From assembly GCF_029892045.1 (NCBI RefSeq), contig NZ_CP120367.1, forward strand, positions 1,302,001 to 1,366,000: a stretch of DNA of 64,000 nt, in the 5' to 3' direction. Under the pieces are notes generated by a model. It searched no databases, was not told the DNA's origin, and saw only the letters and a list, made by a program, of their open reading frames with translations. Position 1 is the stretch's first letter. Each line of letters opens with the position of its first letter. Position numbers and translations under genes: made by a program. The stretch comes from Sinorhizobium numidicum. GTDB taxonomy: Bacteria > Pseudomonadota > Alphaproteobacteria > Rhizobiales > Rhizobiaceae. Of this stretch, positions 7,773-16,666 are shown piece by piece.

Positions 7773-10391
7773 ATGCGCCTGCCCACCGCAACCTACCGGC
7801 TGCAATTTCGAAACGGGATGGACTTCGCAAAAGCTGTGGAGTTGATCCCCTATCTCGTCCGGCTCGGCATATCTCACCTTTACGCCTCGCCTATATTCAC
7901 CGCCGTGCGTGGCTCTACGCATGGCTACGACGTCGTCGACTGCAACGAAATCGACCCTGTTTTGGGCGGTCGAGATGGATTTTGCGGTCTTGTCCGCGCA
8001 CTAAGAGCCAACGGGCTTGGGGTCATCCTGGACATCGTGCCGAACCATATGGCCGCAAATCTCGAGAACGAATGGTGGCACAGCGTGATCGAATGGGGCC
8101 GCGCCAGCGAATACGCCGGCCATTTCGATATCGACTGGCAGCAGCCTCTCACCCTGCCCTTCCTGGGCCAGTCTTTTGAGGAAGAGGTCGCGACCGGCAA
8201 TGTGCGGCTCGCTTTCGACCGCGAGCGCAACTGCTTGGCACTCAAATATTATGAAGCGCTGTATCCGCTTACTCCGGCTTCCTACCCGGCAGTTCTCGAG
8301 GACGCAAATCCCGCTCTTGAAACGATTGCTGCCATTGCCAGAGCAGCCGCACCTGGAGACGCCGCCCGTTTTCATTCCGAGATCGCGTCGGTGGTCGAGA
8401 CGCCCTCGGCTGCCGCGGAGCTCGACGAAGGTCTCGAAAAGCTCTCCGCCAACGAGCAGCATCTGCATCGGCTGCATCAGATGCAACCGTGGCGGCTCAC
8501 AAGCTGGAAAACCGCGCGAGACCATCTCACCTATCGCCGGTTCTTCGAGATAACCGGTCTCGTCGGCATCCGCGTCGAAAATCCGTCCGTCTTCGCGGAC
8601 ACCCATCGACTTGTTTTCGATCTCGTGGAGGAAGGTCTGATCGATGGGCTCCGGGTCGATCACATCGATGGTCTTGCTGACCCCGAAAGCTATCTTCATC
8701 GGCTGCGGCAACGCGCCGGCGACCGCATCTACGTCATCGTGGAGAAAATACTGGAGTCGAACGAAGCGCTGCCGCGGGATTGGCCGATCGACGGTACCAC
8801 GGGGTACGAGTTCATATCGGCGCTGGCCGAGCTCCTGACCGACGAGTCGTCCTCTTCCGGACTTTGGAGTGAGGCACGCGCGACGGAAAAAGCGGTCATC
8901 GAATGCAAGCTGCAGGTGCTGAGTCATAGTTTCAACACTGAAGTCATGCGGCTCGGCAGACTTGCAGCTCGCCTTGGGGGCAATGACCATCCGCCGCTGG
9001 GGAGCGACCGCCTAGCCGAAGCCATTCGCCAGCTGGTCGCAGCGCTACCTGTCTACCGGACCTATGTCAGCGACCGCGGTGCATCCGAGCGCGACAGCCA
9101 GATCCTCGATGAGATCGGATCGAAAGCGTTGGCCGCTGCACCCGCTGCCGGCGCCGAGATAGCCACCATTCTTGCCGCGCTGAGGCGGAGCGGTTCGGCG
9201 GATCAGCAACGGCAGTCGGAGTTCCGGACGCGCTTTCAACAATTGAGCGGCGCGGTCATGGCCAAGGCCGTCGAAGATACCTTCTTCTATCGAAGGGGCG
9301 ATTATCTCGCGGCGAATGAGGTGGGTGCCGCTCCATGCTGGAGGCCGGGCGGCGTCGACCGATTCCATGAGATGATGCGGGCTCGCGCGACCGACACGCC
9401 GCACGGCCTGTCGGCGACCTCTACGCATGACACCAAGCGCGGGGAGGATGCACGCGCCCGGCTCTACGTCATCAGCGAGGCGCCGGACGTCTGGGCAGCC
9501 GCGGTCGCACGCTGGCACGACATGAATGCGGAGCGCATTCGTCATCTCGCCGGCGGCGATGCGCCGGAAGCCTCCGTGGAGCAATACCTTTATCAGAGCC
9601 TGCTCGGCACCTGGCCGATCAAGCGCCTGCGCGACGAGGATATTCCCTCACTGCGCGAGCGCATTGTGAGCTTTGCCGTCAAGGCGTTGCGCGAAGCAAA
9701 GCTGCGGACGAGTTGGGACTCACCCGATGAGCAATACGAAACAGCTGTCACAACGTTTCTGGCTGATCTTCTCGATCTGCGGAACCGAGCCTTTCTCGGC
9801 GACTTCGAGAAAACGGCCGTGCCCTTCATTCAGGCCGGCCTGATCAACAGCCTCTCGCAAACCTTGGTGAAACTGACCGGGCCGGGAATTCCGGATGTTT
9901 ATCAGGGCAGCGAGCGTCTCAATCTCAGTCTGGTCGATCCGGACAATCGCCGCAGCTTTTCACCGCTGCCCTCACCGTCCAAGCTGCCGCGGACGCCGAC
10001 GATCAGCGACTTTGAAGATTGCAAGCAATCGCTGATCGGGATCTGCCTGGGCTATCATCGAAACGAGGGCTCGGATCTGCTGACGAGAGGTGAATATCTG
10101 CCCTTGGATGTTCAAGGCCCAGGCTCCCGCCACGCAGTGGCGTTTATGCGGCGCACGGAGGGCGAGCTTTCGATCACGGTGGTCCCGCGCCTCGTCTTCG
10201 GCCACATGGAGAGAGACAGGCTGTCCATCACGGCCGGCCTATGGCAGGACACCTATCTGGTGTGGCCCGAGGGCGGCGATCTCAAGCGATTGCGAAACCT
10301 GGCCAAGGGTTCGATCGTCGAGCCGCGACCCCACCTTCCCATTGCAGACGTCCTCCGCGGCTTCGCCGTTGCCTTTCTCATTCAGGAGTAG
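7773..10391 (+). CDS. treY: Malto-oligosyltrehalose synthase
   Basis: 872 residues from MRLPTATYRLQF, the usual TreY opening. It isomerises the terminal alpha-1,4 bond of malto-oligosaccharides to alpha-1,1, making maltooligosyl trehalose; TreZ then releases trehalose. GH13 blocks seen: YASPIFTAVRGSTHGYDVVD, DIVPNHMA, GLRVDHIDGLADP (nucleophile Asp), YVIVEKILE (acid/base Glu) and STHDTKRGEDARAR (stabilising Asp). Length is full. No treZ or glgX lies in the window, so the partner enzyme must be elsewhere. A stress-type promoter precedes it. Confidence 0.92.
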   Translation: MRLPTATYRLQFRNGMDFAKAVELIPYLVRLGISHLYASPIFTAVRGSTHGYDVVDCNEIDPVLGGRDGFCGLVRALRANGLGVILDIVPNHMAANLENEWWHSVIEWGRASEYAGHFDIDWQQPLTLPFLGQSFEEEVATGNVRLAFDRERNCLALKYYEALYPLTPASYPAVLEDANPALETIAAIARAAAPGDAARFHSEIASVVETPSAAAELDEGLEKLSANEQHLHRLHQMQPWRLTSWKTARDHLTYRRFFEITGLVGIRVENPSVFADTHRLVFDLVEEGLIDGLRVDHIDGLADPESYLHRLRQRAGDRIYVIVEKILESNEALPRDWPIDGTTGYEFISALAELLTDESSSSGLWSEARATEKAVIECKLQVLSHSFNTEVMRLGRLAARLGGNDHPPLGSDRLAEAIRQLVAALPVYRTYVSDRGASERDSQILDEIGSKALAAAPAAGAEIATILAALRRSGSADQQRQSEFRTRFQQLSGAVMAKAVEDTFFYRRGDYLAANEVGAAPCWRPGGVDRFHEMMRARATDTPHGLSATSTHDTKRGEDARARLYVISEAPDVWAAAVARWHDMNAERIRHLAGGDAPEASVEQYLYQSLLGTWPIKRLRDEDIPSLRERIVSFAVKALREAKLRTSWDSPDEQYETAVTTFLADLLDLRNRAFLGDFEKTAVPFIQAGLINSLSQTLVKLTGPGIPDVYQGSERLNLSLVDPDNRRSFSPLPSPSKLPRTPTISDFEDCKQSLIGICLGYHRNEGSDLLTRGEYLPLDVQGPGSRHAVAFMRRTEGELSITVVPRLVFGHMERDRLSITAGLWQDTYLVWPEGGDLKRLRNLAKGSIVEPRPHLPIADVLRGFAVAFLIQE

Positions 10392-10494
10392 TTGCGGGCT
10401 GTACTTCAGATGCCGGCGAAGCCCCGCGCGGAGCTAGGCCACGTTTGCCAGACGTGGTTCCATTCACCTGGGAATGGGCATCCGCAAAAACGCT

Positions 10495-10542
10495 GAGAAA
10501 ACCTTTTCTCGCTTGACATCCGCCTTGGTAAAAGGTTTTCTC
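10495..10542. promoter_or_regulatory. Paired operator sites and -35 box ahead of the LacI gene
   Basis: GAGAAAACCTTTTCTC (10495-10510) is repeated in inverted form as GGTAAAAGGTTTTCTC (10527-10542). Between and under them lies TTGACA (10513-10518); the match to a -10 box 17 bases on (TTTTCT) is poor. Two near-identical operator-like sites bracketing a -35 box suggest autoregulation by the LacI protein encoded immediately downstream. Confidence 0.55.
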
Positions 10543-10564
10543 ATCCTAACAGAGGGAGGGAGCG

Positions 10565-11584
10565 CTGGATACAATCCCATCCAAAAAGCGCATCACGATT
10601 CATGACGTTGCGGCGGCGGCGGGCGTCAGCATTTCGACCGCGTCGAAAGCGCTCAACAACACCGGACGCATGGGCGACGAGACACGCGAACGCGTGAAGC
10701 GGGTGGCAAGCGAGATCGGCTTTCGCCCGAATGCCCTTGCCCGAGGACTGCTCAGCAAGCGCAGCTTCACCATCGGGCTTCTGACAAACGATACCTATGG
10801 CCGCTTCACCCTGCCGGTGATGGCCGGCGTATCGGAGGCCCTCGTCGATCATGGCGTTTCGGTCTTCCTCTGTGCCATCGAGGATGATCCGGCGCTCGGG
10901 CAGATTCATGTGGAGGCGATGCTCGATAAGCAGGTGGACGGCATTATCGCGACGGGCAAGCGGCTCGACAGGCGTCTGCCGGTCGATCTCTCCAACCTGC
11001 CGGTTCCGGTGGTCTACGCCTTCACCGAGGGCACACCGAACAGCGTAACCTTCCGCTCGGACGACGCACAAGGGGCGCGGTTAGCAGTGGAATGGCTTTT
11101 GAAGATCGGGCGCCGCCGCATCCTGCATGTCACCGGGCCAATGGAGTTTTTCTCTGTGCGGGAGCGTGCCGAGGCGTACAGTGAAGTCGCCGGCGACGCA
11201 GAGCCCGTGATGTACGGCATCTGGTCCGAAAGCTGGGGCCATGACGCGATCGAAGAAATCTGGCAGAGGCCGGGCGAAAAACCGGATGCGCTCTTCTGCG
11301 GCAACGACCAGATCGCCCGTGGCGCCGTCGATGCGCTGCGAGAGCGTGGCATCAAGGTACCGCAGGATGTTTCCGTCATCGGGTTCGACAATTGGGAGAT
11401 TGTTGCGGCCCAGACGCGGCCGCCGCTGACGACGGTGGACATGGAATTGAAAGAACTCGGGCGGCAGGCGGGGTTGACCATGCTTGCGCTAGCGGAAGGA
11501 CGGCCCGTCGAACCGGGAGTGAGGAAATTGCCATGCCGACTGGTCGTCCGGCAGTCGTGCGGGGGTGACAAGCCCGGGGCTTGA
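10565..11584 (+). CDS. LacI-family regulator of the arabinoside-type cluster (probable CTG start)
   Basis: A full LacI HTH (ITIHDVAAAAGVSISTASKALNN) is encoded before the first in-frame ATG at 10670, so starting there would delete the DNA-binding domain. Between the upstream stop (10547) and the HTH there is no ATG, GTG or TTG. The best candidate is CTG at 10565, five bases after a strong GGGAGG site, giving 339 residues. The C-terminal periplasmic-binding-protein fold is complete (FCGNDQIARGAVDALRERG, VSVIGFDNWE). It heads the sugar ABC/GH127 genes and probably represses them until an L-arabinose-type sugar binds. A sequencing error at the start is the alternative. Confidence 0.78.
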   Translation: MDTIPSKKRITIHDVAAAAGVSISTASKALNNTGRMGDETRERVKRVASEIGFRPNALARGLLSKRSFTIGLLTNDTYGRFTLPVMAGVSEALVDHGVSVFLCAIEDDPALGQIHVEAMLDKQVDGIIATGKRLDRRLPVDLSNLPVPVVYAFTEGTPNSVTFRSDDAQGARLAVEWLLKIGRRRILHVTGPMEFFSVRERAEAYSEVAGDAEPVMYGIWSESWGHDAIEEIWQRPGEKPDALFCGNDQIARGAVDALRERGIKVPQDVSVIGFDNWEIVAAQTRPPLTTVDMELKELGRQAGLTMLALAEGRPVEPGVRKLPCRLVVRQSCGGDKPGA

Positions 11585-11626
11585 AGCAAACGGCGCGAGG
11601 AGAAGCGCCATATTGGGAGGAGTGTC

Positions 11627-12861
11627 ATGATCAAGCGTCTACTGGCAGCAACCAGCATCGCTACGCTGTGCCTGGTATCCGGTGCATCGGCTGCCGAAAA
11701 AGTCGAAATGTGGGTTCGCACCGGCATCGGCGATGCGTTCAAGAAGGCGGTCGAATCCTACAATTCAAGCCACGAGAACCAGGTCTCGATGACCGAAGTG
11801 CCGTTCTCCGAACTGGTGCAGAAATACGCGACTGCGATCGCGGGCGGGCAGGCCCCGGATGCGCTTTCGATGGACCTCATCTACAATCCCGCCTTTGCGG
11901 CGGCCGGCCAACTGGAAGACCTGACGGATTGGGCGAAATCCCTGCCCTATTTCAATTCGCTTTCACCATCGCACGTCAAGCTCGGCACCTATAACGGCCG
12001 CATCTACGGCCTGCCGCTCTCGGTCGAGACCTCGGTTTTCGCCTGGAACAAAGATCTCTACAAGAAAGCCGGCCTCGATCCGGAAAAGGCGCCCACCAGC
12101 TGGGATGAAATCACCGCCAATGCGGAGAAGATCCGCGCTCTGGGTGACGATATCTACGGGTTCTATTTTTCGGGCGGCGGTTGCGGCGGCTGCATGATCT
12201 TCACGTTCACCCCGCTTGTCTGGGGCTCCGGCGCCGACATCCTGTCGCCAGACAGCAAGACGGCGACGCTCGATACGCCGGAAATGCGCAAGGCGGTCGA
12301 TGTTTACCGCAACATGGTCAAGAAGGATCTGGTGCCCGCCGGTGCCGCAAGCGATACCGGCGCCAACTTCCTGACGTTCACCAACGGCAAGATCGGCCAG
12401 CAGAGCCTTGGCGCCTTCGCCATCGGCACGTTGGTGACCGAACACCCGGACATCAACTTCGGGGTGACGCTGATCCCCGGTGTCAATGGCGGGACCTCCT
12501 CCTTTGCCGGCGGCGACAACTTCGTCATCACCAAAGGAACGCCGAAGATCGACGCCGTTAAGGAATTCCTCGAATACATCTATTCCGAGGAAGGGCAGAA
12601 GGTCATGGCGAAATATGGCAGCCTGCCATCGCGCGGCGATATCGCCGACAAGGTACTGGAGGGTCTCCACGCCTGCAGGTCGGCCTGAAGGCGATTTCCG
12701 TCGCCAAGACACCCTACACGCTGCAGTTCAACGATCTGATCAACAGCGCCAACGGACCCTGGGCGAGCTTCACCAACGCCGCCATCTTCGGTGATGACGT
12801 CGACGGTGCCTTTGAAAACGCGCAGAGCGAAATGCAGTCGATTATCGACAGCGGCCAATAA
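11627..12861 (+). pseudogene. Sugar ABC transporter substrate-binding protein, frameshifted near its C-terminus
   Basis: Begins with a Sec signal (MIKRLLAATSIATLCLVSGASAAEK) after GGGAGG. The body is a family-1 extracellular solute-binding protein. The starting frame stops at 12688 after 353 residues, ending KVLEGLHACRSA. Homology-like coding then continues without a start in the -1 frame from about 12673 (LQVGLKAISVAKTPYTLQ) to TAA at 12861, giving the missing ~58 residues of a normal ~410-residue protein. So one base (mod 3) is lost between about 12655 and 12675. Either a real mutation disables the transporter or it is a sequencing error; the downstream permeases are intact. Confidence 0.8.
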
Positions 12862-12877
12862 TCTCCCAAGGCTGCTG

Positions 12878-12907
12878 TGGCCGGGAGGCGAAGCCGCCTC
12901 CCGGCCA
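12878..12907 (+). terminator. Intercistronic hairpin after the binding-protein gene
   Basis: A perfect 13-base stem (TGGCCGGGAGGCG / CGCCTCCCGGCCA) with loop AAGC, followed by GCTTTTC. It lies between the binding-protein gene and the first permease gene. Such hairpins commonly protect or attenuate the transcript so that the binding protein is made in excess. Confidence 0.6.
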
Positions 12908-12937
12908 GCTTTTCAAACAAACATGCGGAGCATTTCG

Positions 12938-13855
12938 ATGACCGGTTCCGGTTCAAGAAAGCTATCGGCAGCGCGCAAGCGCAGGCGCCGATCGGGCTGG
13001 CGTGGTCTTCTCTACATCGCGCCGGCGATGGCACTCGTCATTCTGTTCTTCGTCCTGCCGGTCATCTTCACCGGATGGATGAGCCTGCACAACTGGCCGC
13101 TGATGGGCGGCACGCGCTGGATCGGTTTCAGGAACTACGTCCGCATGTTCAACGACGCCCGCTTTATTTCGGCGCTGGAGTTCACGGCCTATTATACCGT
13201 CATCGTGACGATTGCGATTTTCGCCGTCGCCTTCCCGTTGGCAATTTTCGTCGAGAAACAACGGCGCCTCGTCAGCGCCTATCGCACCATCATCTTCCTG
13301 CCCGTCGTCGTCGGCCTGGCAACGGCCTCGCTGCTGTGGGTATGGCTTGCCAATGTCGATAGCGGTTTCATCGGACCAGCCCTGAAGGCCATGGGCCTGG
13401 TTGAGAAAAGTCCGAACCTGCTCGCCACCTTCGACAGCGCTTTCCTCACCATCATCGTCATGGTCGTCTGGAAAATCGCAGGTTTTACGATGATCATTCT
13501 CCTGACCGGGTTGCAGGCCATTCCATCCGAGTTGACGGAAGCCGCCCGGATCGACGGCGCGGGTCGCTGGCAGCGCTTCCGGCACCTGACGCTTCCTCTC
13601 ATGCGCAAGACCATCGCGCTTGCGTTGATCATCTCGGTCACGGGCTCGATCCTCGCCTTCGACCAATTCTACATCATGACCAGCGGCGGGCCGCAGAACC
13701 GGATGATCTCGGTCGTCTACTATATCTTCAACCAGTCCTTCGTGTCGTTCAATCTCGGCTACGGCGCGGCCCTCTCGATCGCCCTTCTCGCTATCCTGGT
13801 TGCGATCAGCATTGTGCAGCTCTGGCTCCTGCGGGTCGGGGAGGAGCGGCCATGA
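12938..13855 (+). CDS. Sugar ABC transporter permease (MalF/UgpA type)
   Basis: 305 residues from MTGSGSRKLSAARKRRRR, with GGAG seven bases upstream; an ATG at 12923 is less well placed. Six transmembrane segments follow a basic N-terminus, and the EAA loop is seen as EAARIDGAGRWQRFRHLTLPLMRKT. It would form the inner-membrane channel with the permease at 13852. Its end overlaps the next start (ATGA), showing translational coupling. Confidence 0.88.
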   Translation: MTGSGSRKLSAARKRRRRSGWRGLLYIAPAMALVILFFVLPVIFTGWMSLHNWPLMGGTRWIGFRNYVRMFNDARFISALEFTAYYTVIVTIAIFAVAFPLAIFVEKQRRLVSAYRTIIFLPVVVGLATASLLWVWLANVDSGFIGPALKAMGLVEKSPNLLATFDSAFLTIIVMVVWKIAGFTMIILLTGLQAIPSELTEAARIDGAGRWQRFRHLTLPLMRKTIALALIISVTGSILAFDQFYIMTSGGPQNRMISVVYYIFNQSFVSFNLGYGAALSIALLAILVAISIVQLWLLRVGEERP

Positions 13856-14715
13856 GCCTGTCGAAAGAACGCCGCGCCCGAAAAGCGTTTCGAGCCAACA
13901 CGGCCTATCACGCAGCGGGCATCGCCATCGCGCTGTTTTTCCTTGCGCCCTTTGTCATCACTTTTCTGGCCTCGCTTCGCCATGGCACCGAAGCACGCCT
14001 GCCGCCTCTGCCGCCATGGCCGACAACGGGTATCAGTCTCGACTCCTACAGATCGCTCGACAGCTTCGGCGCCGGCATCTGGCAGCACACGCTGAATTCG
14101 CTGCTCGTCTCGGTCGCCACCGTGGTTCTCACCGTCACCGTCAGCCTGCTCGCCGGTTACGGCTTCTCGCGCTACCGGTTCCCGCTGAAAAACATGCTGT
14201 TCGTCCTGGTCATCGCGACGCTGATGATCCCGTTCCAGTCGATCCTGACCCCGCTTTTCATCATTCTCGCGAAACTCGGTCTGAACAATTCGCTTCTTGG
14301 CCTCACGCTGGTTTATGTAACGCTGCAACTCCCCTTCTCGGTCTTCATGATGCGCAACGCGTTTGATGCCGTGCCGAAGGAAATCGAGGAGGCGGCCCGC
14401 ATCGATGGCGCCCGCGATCTCAGATTGCTCGTGCGCGTGCTGTTGCCGCTCGTCCTGCCGGGCGTCGCGACCGTCGCGATCTTCGCCTTCCTCAACGCCT
14501 GGAACGAGTTCCTTGCAGCGTTGATCCTGCTTTCCAGCAACGAGAAATACACCCTGCCCGTCCTGATGATGGCAGTGCGCGCCGGACGTCTCGGCGCGAT
14601 CAACTGGGGTGCCGTTCAAGCCGGCGTCGCCGTCATGACGGTCCCCTGCCTGATCGTCTTCCTTCTATTGCAACGCTATTACATGCGCGGGCTGATGGCC
14701 GGCGCGGTGAAATGA
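13852..14715 (+). CDS. Sugar ABC transporter permease (MalG/UgpE type)
   Basis: 287 residues. Hydrophobic profile with six helices; the EAA motif is EEAARIDGARDLRLLVRVLLPLVLPG and the C-terminal region (NAWNEFLAALILLSS) is typical of MalG-type permeases. Four-base overlap with the preceding permease gene and 21 bases before the GH127 gene place it inside one operon. Confidence 0.9.
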   Translation: MSLSKERRARKAFRANTAYHAAGIAIALFFLAPFVITFLASLRHGTEARLPPLPPWPTTGISLDSYRSLDSFGAGIWQHTLNSLLVSVATVVLTVTVSLLAGYGFSRYRFPLKNMLFVLVIATLMIPFQSILTPLFIILAKLGLNNSLLGLTLVYVTLQLPFSVFMMRNAFDAVPKEIEEAARIDGARDLRLLVRVLLPLVLPGVATVAIFAFLNAWNEFLAALILLSSNEKYTLPVLMMAVRAGRLGAINWGAVQAGVAVMTVPCLIVFLLLQRYYMRGLMAGAVK

Positions 14716-14736
14716 TCTCAAGAAACGGATGAATCC

Positions 14737-16665
14737 ATGAACAAGATGAAGAGAGACCGCCAGTTCCGCCCTCTGCCCGTTCCGAGTGTCGACGTGCACG
14801 GGCTATTTGGCGATCGCCAGGACGCGATCTGCGATTCCACCGCCGAAACGCTGCTCGACCGCTGCGTCGAAGCCGGCATGGTGCGTGCCATCGACACCAG
14901 CAAGCCGAGCCCGGGCGTCGTCATTCCGATCCAGCCCTGGGGCGGCACCACGCAGATGTTCTGGGATTCGGATCTCGGCAAGTCGATCGAGACGGTCGCC
15001 TATTCGCTCTACCGCAGGCCTAATCCCAAGCTCGAAGCGCGAGTCGACGAGATCATCGACATGTACGCGAAAATGCAGGACGAGGACGGTTATCTGAACG
15101 CCTGGTTCCAGCGCGTCCAGCCCGGCCGCCGCTGGACCAATCTGCGCGACCATCACGAACTCTATTGCGCCGGCCATCTGATCGAAGGGGCGGTCGCTTA
15201 TTTTCAGGCAACCGGCAAGCGCAAGCTGCTCGATGTCATGTGCCGCTTTGCCGACTACATGATCAAGGTCTTCGGTTCCGGCGAGGGGCAACTTCGCGGC
15301 TATTGCGGTCACGAGGAGATCGAGCTGGCGCTGGTGAAGCTGGCGCGTGTAACCGGTCAGAAGAAATACCTCGATCTTTCCAAATTCTTCATCGACGAAC
15401 GCGGCACCGAACCGCATTTTTTCACCGAGGAAGCGATTCGGGACGGGCGTGATCCGGCCAGTTTCATCCAGAAGACCTATGAATACAGCCAATCGCACTT
15501 GCCGGTGCGCGAACAGAAGAAGGTCGTCGGCCATGCCGTTCGCGCCATGTATCTCTATTCCGGCATGGCGGATGTCGCGACCGAATACAATGATGACAGC
15601 CTGACGACCGCCCTCGAAACGCTCTGGGACGATCTGACGACGAAGCAGATGTATGTGACCGGCGGCATCGGCCCGGCCGCGTCGAACGAGGGCTTCACCG
15701 ATTATTACGACCTGCCGAACGAAAGCGCCTATGCCGAGACCTGCGCCTCCGTCGGGCTCGTCTTCTGGGCGAGCCGCATGCTCGGCCGCAGCCCCAACCG
15801 GCGCTACGCCGATATCATGGAGCAGGCGCTCTATAATGGGGCCATGTCCGGCCTGTCGCTGGACGGCAAGACGTTCTTCTATGAAAATCCGCTCGAAAGC
15901 GCGGGCAAGCACCACCGATGGGTATGGCATCATTGCCCCTGCTGCCCACCGAATATCGCTCGACTTCTCGCCTCCATCGGCTCCTACATGTATGCAGTGG
16001 CAGACGACGAAATAGTGGTGCATCTCTATGGGGAAAGCACGGCCCGCTTCGACCTCGACGGCGCGAAGATCGAACTGTCGCAGAGGACCCGCTACCCATG
16101 GGACGGAGCGATCCGTTTCGAGCTCAAAGCAGACAAGCCGGTCCGCTTCGCCCTATCCCTTCGCATCCCCGAATGGGCTGATGGTTCGACGCTGAAGGTT
16201 AACGGTCGGGCGCTCGACCTTGCACCGGTGATGGTCGATGGCTACGCCCGCATTGAACGGGAATGGAGGACAGGCGATCACATCGATCTGGATATTCCGC
16301 TCGCTCCCCGTACGCTCTTTGCCAATCCGCTCGTGCGTCAGGACGCGGGACGCACAGCACTGATGCGCGGCCCTCTGGTCTACTGTGTCGAATCAACCGA
16401 CAACGGCGAAGGCCTGAACCGTATCGTACTCGAGGGCAAACTATCGGAGGCGAAGACGACCGAAATCGCTGAGCTCCGCGGCGCCGTAGCTCTCGATGTT
16501 CCCGTGGCGCGCGACGAGGCGGATTGGGGCAGCGCGCTTTACCGCACATCGCCGCCCAGAATCCAACGAGGAACGGCCCGATTTGTGCCTTATGCTTTCT
16601 GGGATAACCGGGCGCCGGGCGAAATGCTCGTCTGGGTCAGGGCGGGTGAACTGAGCGGTGAATGA
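14737..16665 (+). CDS. GH127-family beta-L-arabinofuranosidase-type glycoside hydrolase (DUF1680)
   Basis: 642 residues, full length for GH127. Family enzymes remove beta-L-arabinofuranose from plant-type glycans such as hydroxyproline-linked arabinan, using a Zn-bound cysteine nucleophile. Visible here are the ESAYAETCASVG stretch (metal-binding Glu/Cys) and the HHCPCCPPNIARLLASIG block (the Cys pair with nucleophile), and a beta-rich C-terminus (LRIPEWADGSTLKVNG). No signal peptide is apparent, so it probably acts on imported oligosaccharides in the cytoplasm. The operon setting with a sugar ABC importer supports this. Confidence 0.85.
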   Translation: MNKMKRDRQFRPLPVPSVDVHGLFGDRQDAICDSTAETLLDRCVEAGMVRAIDTSKPSPGVVIPIQPWGGTTQMFWDSDLGKSIETVAYSLYRRPNPKLEARVDEIIDMYAKMQDEDGYLNAWFQRVQPGRRWTNLRDHHELYCAGHLIEGAVAYFQATGKRKLLDVMCRFADYMIKVFGSGEGQLRGYCGHEEIELALVKLARVTGQKKYLDLSKFFIDERGTEPHFFTEEAIRDGRDPASFIQKTYEYSQSHLPVREQKKVVGHAVRAMYLYSGMADVATEYNDDSLTTALETLWDDLTTKQMYVTGGIGPAASNEGFTDYYDLPNESAYAETCASVGLVFWASRMLGRSPNRRYADIMEQALYNGAMSGLSLDGKTFFYENPLESAGKHHRWVWHHCPCCPPNIARLLASIGSYMYAVADDEIVVHLYGESTARFDLDGAKIELSQRTRYPWDGAIRFELKADKPVRFALSLRIPEWADGSTLKVNGRALDLAPVMVDGYARIEREWRTGDHIDLDIPLAPRTLFANPLVRQDAGRTALMRGPLVYCVESTDNGEGLNRIVLEGKLSEAKTTEIAELRGAVALDVPVARDEADWGSALYRTSPPRIQRGTARFVPYAFWDNRAPGEMLVWVRAGELSGE

Positions 16666-16666
16666 G

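Noticed and set aside
14803..16023. 406-codon open frame antisense to the GH127 gene
   Set aside because: No domain pattern and exact overlap with a strongly supported gene.
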